11,150 nt of DNA from Deltaproteobacteria bacterium (GTDB lineage Bacteria > Desulfobacterota > Anaeroferrophillalia > Anaeroferrophillales > Tharpellaceae), in contig DAOWIX010000158.1 of NCBI GenBank assembly GCA_030640695.1, positions 1 through 11,150 of the forward strand. Reading direction: 5' to 3'. The notes below the pieces were generated by a model that searched no databases, had not been told where the DNA came from, and saw only the letters and a program-made list of their open reading frames with translations. This document shows positions 1 to 5,570 of the stretch, piece by piece (position 1 is the stretch's first letter; each line of letters begins with the position of its first letter). The translations under genes and the position numbers were made by a program.

Positions 1-8
1 AATAAATT

Positions 9-1586
9 ATGGCTACCATCAAACAGGCCCTGATAAGCGTCTCCGATAAAGCGGGTATCGTCGAATTCTCACAGCAGTTGATTGCTCTCGGGGTTCGTAT
101 CCTTTCGACCGGCGGCACTGCCAAACTCTTGCGTGAAAATGGTCTGGAGGTCGTTGAAGTTTCCGACTACACCGGTTTTCCCGAGATGCTTGACGGACGG
201 GTCAAAACCCTGCACCCGAAAATCCATGGCGGTCTTCTGGGACGCCGTGACTTGCCGGAGCATGTCGCCAAAATGGCTGAACATAACATCGAAGCGATCG
301 ACATGGTGGTCGTCAACCTCTACCCTTTTGCCGAAACCATTGCTAAACCCAATTGTGCTTTTGCCGACGCCATTGAAAATATTGATATCGGCGGCCCGAC
401 GATGCTGCGCTCGGCGGCCAAAAATTATGGGGCGGTTACGGTTATAATCGAGCCCGATGATTATGCCCCGATTATCGCTGAAATGCAAGCCAACAATGGT
501 GCCATAAGCCCGGAAAGCAATTTCTCCCTGGCTAAAAAAGTTTTCCAGTCGACGGCTGCATACGATGCCTCAATCGCCAACTACCTGGGCCGCTTTCCAC
601 GACCGGATGCCCACCCTCTGGAACAGTATTTTCTGCCCGAAACTTTCACCTGGCAGGGAACCAAAGCTCAAGATCTACGTTACGGTGAAAACCCCAACCA
701 ACGCGCCGCTTTCTATAAAGATCCCAAGATTGACGAACCCTGCATCAGTAATGCCGTTCAGCTCCAGGGCAAAGAACTCTCCTTTAACAACATCCTCGAC
801 AGCAATGCCGCCTTTGAACTGGTTAAAGAGTTTAAAGAGCCAGCCGCGGTCTTCATCAAGCACACCAATCCTTGTGGTGCCGCCACTTCAACCTCTAAAT
901 CTCTAGCCGATATTTTGCGACAGGCCCGGGCCTGTGACCCGATTTCAGCTTTCGGCGGCATCGTCGCCTTAAACCAGGAGGTCGACAAAGAGAGTGCCGA
1001 AGTACTAGCCGAAACCTTTCTTGAAGCAATCATTGCTCCAGGCTTCAGCGCGGAGGCTCGAGATATTCTCGTAACCAAAACCGCCTTACGCCTACTCGAA
1101 GCGCCACTCCTTGAAGAGTTTCAGGCAAGCGGCCTGGAGGTTAAAAAAGTTGTCGGCGGTTTTCTCTTACAGGAACGTGATCTCAAAGAAGCCCCGAGTG
1201 ACAAGTGGCTGACAGTCAGTAATCGTGAACCTTCACCACAAGAGTTGGCAACCTTGCAATTTTCTTGGAAAATTTGCAAACACGTCAAATCCAATGCCAT
1301 CGTCCTGGCCGCCGACAACCACCTGGTCGGGGTTGGGGCCGGCCAAATGAGCCGTATTGATTCAGTTAACATTTCGGTCATGAAAGCCCTGGTACCGACG
1401 ACAGGCTCGGTTCTGGCGTCCGATGCCTTCTTCCCTTTTCGCGACGGCATTGATGCTGCAGCCAAGGCCGGAGTAACCGCAATCATTCAGCCCGGCGGCT
1501 CCAACCGCGATGACGAAGCGATCGCCGCCGCCAACGAACATAATATGGTTATGATATTTACCGGCAATCGCCACTTCAAACATTGA
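9..1586 (+). CDS. purH: Bifunctional AICAR formyltransferase / IMP cyclohydrolase (PurH)
   Basis: Catalyses the last two steps of de novo purine synthesis in the cytoplasm: formylation of AICAR with 10-formyl-THF, then ring closure to IMP. The 525 residues match the usual family length. The N-terminal MGS-like cyclohydrolase domain (about 1-140) shows STGGTAKLL near residue 35 and DGRVKTLHPKIHGG at 62-75, with K66 in the expected catalytic region. The AICAR transformylase domain fills the rest, with ENPNQRAAFY, KHTNPCG at 284-290 (the Lys-His pair is the family's catalytic centre), CDPISAFGG, and the typical C-terminal run ending in RHFKH. The start MATIKQALISVSDK is the standard family N terminus. 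Only 8 bases precede it in the window, so the ribosome binding site and promoter cannot be judged. The TGA stop forms the outer end of the palindrome that follows. purD lies 141 bp downstream on the same strand, probably in the same operon unless the palindrome stops transcription. Confidence 0.98.
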   Translation: MATIKQALISVSDKAGIVEFSQQLIALGVRILSTGGTAKLLRENGLEVVEVSDYTGFPEMLDGRVKTLHPKIHGGLLGRRDLPEHVAKMAEHNIEAIDMVVVNLYPFAETIAKPNCAFADAIENIDIGGPTMLRSAAKNYGAVTVIIEPDDYAPIIAEMQANNGAISPESNFSLAKKVFQSTAAYDASIANYLGRFPRPDAHPLEQYFLPETFTWQGTKAQDLRYGENPNQRAAFYKDPKIDEPCISNAVQLQGKELSFNNILDSNAAFELVKEFKEPAAVFIKHTNPCGAATSTSKSLADILRQARACDPISAFGGIVALNQEVDKESAEVLAETFLEAIIAPGFSAEARDILVTKTALRLLEAPLLEEFQASGLEVKKVVGGFLLQERDLKEAPSDKWLTVSNREPSPQELATLQFSWKICKHVKSNAIVLAADNHLVGVGAGQMSRIDSVNISVMKALVPTTGSVLASDAFFPFRDGIDAAAKAGVTAIIQPGGSNRDDEAIAAANEHNMVMIFTGNRHFKH

Positions 1587-1714
1587 TGGCGTCGTAAAAA
1601 ATTTCGATATCCTGCGTTGTTGTGGTTTTCCAGACACTCGACATACTATTGTGTATGGTCGCGCGCCTGGAAAACCCCAACATCTTGTCTATCGAAATTT
1701 TTACTTAGCCATCA
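1584..1714. repeat. 131-bp near-complete imperfect palindrome between purH and purD
   Basis: Seen directly as nested inverted arms. TGATGGC (1584-1590) pairs with GCCATCA (1708-1714). GTAAAAAATTTCGATA (1594-1609) pairs with TATCGAAATTTTTAC (1690-1704), with one bulged A. TGTTG (1618-1622) pairs with CAACA (1678-1682). GGTTTTCCAG (1624-1633) pairs perfectly with CTGGAAAACC (1667-1676). The centre is CGACATAC (1639-1646) against GTAT-G-GTCG (1653-1661) around a 6-base loop. The element fills almost all of the gap, takes in the whole purH stop codon and ends 1 base before the purD Shine-Dalgarno sequence. The architecture fits a REP/BIME or MITE-like dispersed repeat, or a large RNA stem-loop in the purH-purD transcript. 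The right stem is not followed by a clean T-run, so a classical terminator is less likely. Family identity is unknown. Confidence 0.88.
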
Positions 1715-1715
1715 C

Positions 1716-1721
1716 AAGGAG
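1716..1721 (+). promoter_or_regulatory. Shine-Dalgarno sequence of purD
   Basis: AAGGAG lies 6 bases before the ATG at 1728. It fixes that codon as the purD start, rather than an in-frame upstream codon at 1617 that would put translation through the palindrome. Confidence 0.85.
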
Positions 1722-1727
1722 AAAAAA

Positions 1728-3005
1728 ATGAAAATTTTAGTGGTCGGCGGCGGAGGCCGTGAACATGCTTTGATCTGGAAACTTTCCCAAAGCAACAAAA
1801 TCGAACAGATCTTCTGCGCCCCCGGCAATGCCGGAATCACCTCTTTAGCGACCTGCGTACCGATTGATGCCGATGACATTGAACGGCTGGTGGAGTTCGC
1901 CCGTAATGAAAATATTGATCTGACAATTGTCGGTCCTGAAGATCCTCTGGCCGCCGGTATCGTCGATGCCTTTGAAGCTGCCGAATTAAAAATTTTCGGG
2001 CCCAACCGGGCCGCGGCCGAGATCGAGGGCAGTAAAACCTTCTGCAAGAATCTCCTGAAAAAATATGAGATTCCAACCGGTGATTCCGCCTCCTTTGACA
2101 ATCTTGATGACGCCATTGAATACGTCTACAAAAAAGGTGCACCGATTGTCGTTAAAGCGGATGGTTTAGCGGCCGGCAAAGGGGTCGTGGTCGCCCAAAC
2201 TGTTGAAGAGGCCGAGGATGCTATCAACAAAATCATGCGGCGACGGGCCTACGGTGATGCCGGCAAAAAAATTATAATCGAAGAGTTTCTTGAAGGTGAA
2301 GAGGCCTCATTTCTAGTCTTTACCGATGGTGACATCGTCGTCCCCATGGTCACCTCTCAAGACCATAAACCGGTTTTCGACGACGACAAAGGACCCAACA
2401 CCGGCGGCATGGGGGCCTACTCTCCGGCCCCGGTGATCTCAGAGGGACTGTTTCGCCGGATCATGAATGACATCATGATCCCAACCGTCAAAGCGATGGC
2501 CGCCGAAGGTTGCAAATATCGCGGCATTCTCTACGCCGGCTTAATGATCAAGGATGGCATTCCCAAGGTTCTCGAGTTCAACGCCCGCTTTGGTGACCCG
2601 GAAACCCAACCCATTCTCATGCGTTTAAAAAGTGACCTACTGCCCATTCTTGAAGCCTGCATCTCCGGCCATCTCGCCAAAACGATTGTCGAATGGGACG
2701 AGCGACCGACGGTCTGCGTTGCCATGGCCTCTGGGGGCTATCCTGGGGAATATGAAAATGGCCAGATAATCTCCGGTTTGAATCTTGCCGGCCGCCTGAA
2801 AGATGTAATGGTGTTCCATGCGGGCACGGCCAAAAATGAAGACGATAAAGTCATCACTAATGGCGGCCGGGTTTTAGGTGTCACGGCGATCGGCGACGAC
2901 ATCCCCCAAGCTATTAATAAAGCCTACCATGCAGTTTCAAAGATAAGCTGGGAAGGGGCTCATTTTCGTAACGATATTGGCCGAAAGGCTTTAAAGAGAA
3001 TTTAA
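1728..3005 (+). CDS. purD: Phosphoribosylamine-glycine ligase (GAR synthetase, PurD)
   Basis: Second step of purine synthesis: ATP-dependent joining of glycine to 5-phosphoribosylamine to give GAR. The 425 residues match the family norm. The N-terminal domain begins MKILVVGGGGREHAL, the characteristic PurD glycine-rich start. The ATP-grasp region shows KADGLAAGKGV (143-153), EEFLEGEEASF, NTGGMGAYSP (224-233) and EFNARFGDPE (283-292, metal and ATP ligands). The C-terminal PurD domain follows, with NGGRVLGVTA. The start is set by a strong AAGGAG and family length; the open frame extends 37 codons upstream, but that part reads through the palindrome and is not PurD-like. The stop is 1 bp before the purE start, so the two genes are probably cotranscribed and translationally coupled. 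Confidence 0.98.
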   Translation: MKILVVGGGGREHALIWKLSQSNKIEQIFCAPGNAGITSLATCVPIDADDIERLVEFARNENIDLTIVGPEDPLAAGIVDAFEAAELKIFGPNRAAAEIEGSKTFCKNLLKKYEIPTGDSASFDNLDDAIEYVYKKGAPIVVKADGLAAGKGVVVAQTVEEAEDAINKIMRRRAYGDAGKKIIIEEFLEGEEASFLVFTDGDIVVPMVTSQDHKPVFDDDKGPNTGGMGAYSPAPVISEGLFRRIMNDIMIPTVKAMAAEGCKYRGILYAGLMIKDGIPKVLEFNARFGDPETQPILMRLKSDLLPILEACISGHLAKTIVEWDERPTVCVAMASGGYPGEYENGQIISGLNLAGRLKDVMVFHAGTAKNEDDKVITNGGRVLGVTAIGDDIPQAINKAYHAVSKISWEGAHFRNDIGRKALKRI

Positions 3006-3006
3006 G

Positions 3007-3522
3007 ATGAAAAAAAATATCGATATCCTCATACTTATGGGAAGTGATTCCGATTGGGAAGTCATGAGTGAAGCCGCAATCCTGCTTGAGCGCTTCGGGA
3101 TTTCCCATGAAGCCCGGGTCTCTTCGGCCCACCGAACTCCGGATCGAACTTTGCGCATTGTCAGAGAGGCGGAGAAAAAAGGCTGTAAGGTAATTATCGC
3201 CGGGGCTGGTGCCGCCGCCCATCTGGCCGGTGTCGTCGCTGGTCATACCCTGCTCCCGGTCATCGGCATCCCCCTTAATGCCACCTCACTGCAGGGCATT
3301 GATGCCCTGCTGGCCACGGTTCAAATGCCAGCCGGAATCCCGGTTGCAAGCATGGCCATCGGCAAGGCCGGAGCCACTAATGCAGCTCTCTTTGCGCTGC
3401 AGATTTTAGCTTCAAGCAATCCGGAAATTGCCCAACAACTCTCCGATTACCGCCAAAAGATGGTCCAAGGGGTTGAAAACAAGGATGAACGCCTCCAGGA
3501 ACGCCGCCATCAAACACAATGA
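3007..3522 (+). CDS. purE: 5-(carboxyamino)imidazole ribonucleotide mutase (PurE, probable class I)
   Basis: Converts N5-CAIR to CAIR in purine synthesis. The class I form normally works with PurK, which is not in this window. Visible motifs are MGSDSDWEVM (11-20) in the substrate phosphate site, SSAHRTPDR (39-47) with the catalytic-type His42, GAGAAAHLAG (66-75), and LQGIDALLATVQMP (95-108), whose ATVQMP ending resembles class I enzymes. Length is 171 residues, slightly long because of a charged C-terminal tail (about 160-171) that overlaps the next gene. The ATG follows the purD stop by 1 bp with only a weak purine-rich stretch (AAAGAGAA) upstream, consistent with coupling to purD. The end overlaps the following gene in an ATGA arrangement. 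A class II (direct CO2-using) assignment cannot be excluded by eye. Confidence 0.97.
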   Translation: MKKNIDILILMGSDSDWEVMSEAAILLERFGISHEARVSSAHRTPDRTLRIVREAEKKGCKVIIAGAGAAAHLAGVVAGHTLLPVIGIPLNATSLQGIDALLATVQMPAGIPVASMAIGKAGATNAALFALQILASSNPEIAQQLSDYRQKMVQGVENKDERLQERRHQTQ

Positions 3523-4151
3523 TCACCCTCAACTACCCTTTCTCCCGAGCTCGACAGGCGGAAAGTCTCAAAATCATTGATTCCGTCTGTCAATCGGGAG
3601 GAGTTATTGTCTACCCGACGGAAACTTTTTATGCCATTGGCGGAAACGCTCTTGACCATGATCTTGGACAACGCCTTTCCGAAATAAAAAAACGCCCTCA
3701 TGACAAACCTTTCCCGAGCCTTGCGGGTAGCCGTCAAGCTCTGGATAAGCTGGTCTGCGACTGGCCTGAACCCGCCCTGCAACTATGCGACAAATACTGG
3801 CCGGGCGCCCTGACTCTGGTTTTAAAGGGCTTAAAAAATCTGCCTCCAGCCATTCTCGGAAAAGATGGTAGCGTTGCCGTGCGCTGGTCCCCGCACCCGC
3901 TCATTAATGACCTGGCAAAACTCTCGCATCTCCCCCTGATTTCCACCAGTGCCAATTTTAGCGGCCAGACACCAACCTCGAAAGCCGACCAGCTCGACCC
4001 TCAACTTCTGGCAACAACTGACCTCCTGATAATTGCCGACAACCAGAATCCAGACCCGCAACCTTCAACAATCATTGACGCAAGGGTTGATCCTCCGAGA
4101 CTGATACGACCGGGAGCGATTGAAATACCAGAGGTTTTATTTAACCATTAA
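3519..4151 (+). CDS. tsaC: L-threonylcarbamoyladenylate synthase (TsaC/YrdC/Sua5 family)
   Basis: YrdC-fold protein expected to make threonylcarbamoyl-AMP from threonine, bicarbonate and ATP, the first step of t6A37 formation on ANN-decoding tRNAs. At 210 residues it is a TsaC/YrdC-only protein without the extra Sua5 C-terminal domain. Supporting motifs are GGVIVYPTETFYAIGG (27-42), KKRPHDKPF (57-65, the K-x-R and K residues of the active site), WPGALTLVLK (94-103), VAVRWSPHP (119-127) and STSANFSG (142-149). It begins inside the purE stop (ATGA, 4-bp overlap) with no clear Shine-Dalgarno sequence, so translation is probably coupled to purE. The specific YrdC versus YciO/YwlC subgroup cannot be settled without alignment, but the KxR and SANxSG motifs favour a real TC-AMP synthase. 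Confidence 0.92.
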   Translation: MITLNYPFSRARQAESLKIIDSVCQSGGVIVYPTETFYAIGGNALDHDLGQRLSEIKKRPHDKPFPSLAGSRQALDKLVCDWPEPALQLCDKYWPGALTLVLKGLKNLPPAILGKDGSVAVRWSPHPLINDLAKLSHLPLISTSANFSGQTPTSKADQLDPQLLATTDLLIIADNQNPDPQPSTIIDARVDPPRLIRPGAIEIPEVLFNH

Positions 4152-4240
4152 TCGGGTCTACTAGACTGAGTCAAAAAGGTAAAATCAAAAGTAACGATTC
4201 AGGTGCCCACCATAAAGTTGCAACTAGATAGTAATAAGCA

Positions 4241-4263
4241 TTGCTTCGCCCTCATAAACGGGG
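4241..4263 (+). repeat. Left arm of a 23-bp inverted repeat flanking the PP-loop gene
   Basis: The core TTGCTTCGCCCTCATAAA (4241-4258), followed by one variable base and GGGG, reappears in inverse orientation at 5509-5531 with 22 of 23 bases identical. The two arms are about 1.25 kb apart and enclose a single gene. The bases outside the 23 bp do not align obviously. Confidence 0.85.
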
Positions 4264-4269
4264 CACACA

Positions 4270-4312
4270 CCCCAAGGGTGCTTCCTCGCTACGCTCACAG
4301 CGAAGCCTGGGG
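4270..4312. repeat. GC-rich imperfect hairpin
   Basis: CCCCA (4270-4274) pairs with TGGGG (4308-4312), GG (4276-4277) with CC (4306-4307) and CTTC (4281-4284) with GAAG (4302-4305). An inner TCGCT (4286-4290) / AGCGA (4299-4303) pairing competes with the last of these. This is typical of dispersed intergenic palindromes. No T-run follows, so it is unlikely to be a standard terminator. Confidence 0.6.
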
Positions 4313-4374
4313 CGCTGGCGCACCTTGTACCAGCAATGACCCCAATCCCGGCAGTTCGCGGGCGGCTCACTGAA

Positions 4375-4404
4375 TATAATTTATAATTCGTAATTCGTAA
4401 TTAA
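4375..4404 (+). promoter_or_regulatory. AT-rich start region with two TATAAT boxes and a TAATTCG tandem repeat
   Basis: Two perfect TATAAT hexamers occur at 4375-4380 and 4382-4387. TAATTCG is repeated at 4384-4390 and 4391-4397, followed by TAATTAA (4398-4404). No recognisable -35 box lies 16-18 bp upstream of either hexamer. If one of them is a -10 box, the transcript would start only about 10-20 bases before the ATG at 4407. Equally, this may be repeat debris with chance matches. Confidence 0.35.
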
Positions 4405-4406
4405 TC

Positions 4407-5399
4407 ATGATTCCTCAAGTCACCGAGAAACCCCAGGTTGTCGCTCTCTTTTCACAAGGGCTCGACAGTATTCTGGCAATCAAACTCATCCAGCAGCAAG
4501 GTCTCAAGGTTCAGGCCATAAAATTCATAACCCCTTTTTTCGGTTATGAGATCAAAGATCATGAAGCGGAATTCTGCAACAAAGTCAAAGCCATTTATGA
4601 CATTGATCTGACCATAGTAGATTTGACTGACGACTATCTACAGATGCTCGCCGCTCCCCAATATGGCTACGGAAAAAATTTTAACCCCTGTCTTGACTGT
4701 AAAATCATGATGCTCACTAAGGCCCGGATTCTGGCTGAGACCTGGCAAGCGGAAAGTATTGTTACCGGCGAAGTCGTTGGCCAACGCCCCTTTTCACAAC
4801 GCCGTGACGCCATGCTTCGCATTGAGAAACTGAGCCAGACAAAAGGCCTCTTACTGCGACCTTTAAGCGCTAAGCTGCTAGCTCCAACCAAAGCCGAAGA
4901 GCAGGGCCTTATTAACCGGGAATTGCTCTTTGATTTGAGTGGTCGAGGACGTAAACCGCAAATCGCCCTGGCTGAAAAACTGGGGATTACCAATTATCCA
5001 ACTCCCGCAGGAGGCTGTCTGCTGACTGATCCCGGCTTTGCAAAACGGGTTAAAACGCTCTATCAAGAGACCTCGATCCCGGCTGCTAACGATCTTAATC
5101 TTTTAAAATTCGGACGCTTCTACCCCCTGGAAAAAGCATCGGATTTTGTCATTGTCGGGCGCCATCAAGAAGACAATCAACAACTGCTCAAAACGGCCGA
5201 TAATAGCCACTTTATTCTACACCTGACAGAAATGGCTGGCCCCGTCACAATTCTTAAAGGAGAGTCAGAGTATCTCCCTTTAGCCGCTGAAAAACTCTGC
5301 CTCCACAGCAAAGCAAAGGAGCTAACTTCAGTCAAAGTAAATTGGCGGCGAGGAAATGAATCCGGAGAGTTGATAGTTGAACCCGAGCCTGCAGACTAA
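4407..5399 (+). CDS. PP-loop (AANH superfamily) protein, ThiI/MnmA-like tRNA sulfurtransferase homologue
   Basis: 330 residues. The N-terminal half is an ATP-pyrophosphatase fold with the PP-loop SQGLDS (16-21). Then come NPCLDCK (93-99, Cys95 and Cys98), GEVVGQRPFSQ (121-131), RPLSAKLLAPT (151-161), GRGRKPQ (179-185) and PAGGCLLTD (200-208, Cys204). The paired CxxC plus a late Cys parallels the MnmA/ThiI layout, in which cysteines carry sulfur to an adenylated uridine; the analogy is inferred. There is no N-terminal THUMP domain, so it is not a normal ThiI, and it lacks the MnmA C-terminal barrels. The C-terminal part (about 225-330, with LLKFGRFY, FVIVGRHQEDN and AGPVTIL) recalls the small NFACT-R-like domain attached to this family. 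RNA thiolation is a reasonable guess, but substrate and product are unknown. The ATG is the only possible start because an in-frame TAA lies at 4398-4400, and there is no Shine-Dalgarno sequence. The gene stands alone between repeat-rich gaps. Confidence 0.8.
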   Translation: MIPQVTEKPQVVALFSQGLDSILAIKLIQQQGLKVQAIKFITPFFGYEIKDHEAEFCNKVKAIYDIDLTIVDLTDDYLQMLAAPQYGYGKNFNPCLDCKIMMLTKARILAETWQAESIVTGEVVGQRPFSQRRDAMLRIEKLSQTKGLLLRPLSAKLLAPTKAEEQGLINRELLFDLSGRGRKPQIALAEKLGITNYPTPAGGCLLTDPGFAKRVKTLYQETSIPAANDLNLLKFGRFYPLEKASDFVIVGRHQEDNQQLLKTADNSHFILHLTEMAGPVTILKGESEYLPLAAEKLCLHSKAKELTSVKVNWRRGNESGELIVEPEPAD

Positions 5400-5570
5400 G
5401 GGAAAAACCTAAGTCCATCCTGTCTCGGGTGGGGCCATTGCTTGACAAAGGGCCAGCCGGGATAATTGCACAAGGCAAAACATGCACTCGCCATTTGTCT
5501 AGCTTTGACCCCATTTATGAGGGCGAAGCAAAACAGCTTGGTTTTCTCGATTTCCTTAAAAGGGTAAGCT
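5400..5570. other. 171-bp intergenic region upstream of mutS with inverted repeats
   Basis: Contains an inverted repeat GACAAAGGGC (5444-5453) / GCCATTTGTC (5490-5499), 9 of 10 paired around a 36-base interior, and the right arm of the long repeat (5509-5531). TTGACA at 5442-5447 resembles a -35 box, but no good -10 box lies at standard spacing. The mutS promoter may be here but cannot be placed. A weak ribosome site (AAAAGGG) precedes the mutS ATG. No gene is supported. Confidence 0.5.
5509..5531 (-). repeat. Right arm of the 23-bp inverted repeat flanking the PP-loop gene
   Basis: TTTATGAGGGCGAAGCAA (5514-5531) is the exact reverse complement of 4241-4258. With the adjoining CCCC plus one mismatched base, the match is 22 of 23. 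Confidence 0.85.

Larger units (their letters stand above)
4152..4406. other. 255-bp repeat-rich intergenic region between tsaC and the PP-loop gene
   Basis: No credible coding frame is visible. From left to right it holds: short palindromes GTCTA-C-TAGAC (4156-4166) and GACTGAGTC (4164-4172); a perfect 10-bp palindrome AGTTGCAACT (4216-4225); one arm of a long inverted repeat (4241-4263); a GC-rich imperfect hairpin (4270-4312) followed by GCGCTGGCGC; and an AT-rich tail with TATAAT hexamers and a 7-bp tandem repeat up to the next start codon. The composition differs sharply from the flanking genes and looks like accumulated dispersed intergenic repeats. No U-tract terminator for the pur-tsaC unit is visible. 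Confidence 0.6.

Noticed and set aside
1594..1704. Rho-independent terminator after purH
   Set aside because: The stem is long and imperfect and the short T-stretch lies inside the right arm, not after it. A repeat element is the better description.
1617..1727. N-terminal extension of PurD by 37 codons
   Set aside because: It reads through the palindrome, has no PurD similarity, and a strong AAGGAG precedes the ATG at 1728.
5442..5470. Sigma-70 promoter for mutS with TTGACA at 5442
   Set aside because: No acceptable -10 hexamer occurs at 16-18 bp spacing; GATAAT is only 13 bp away.
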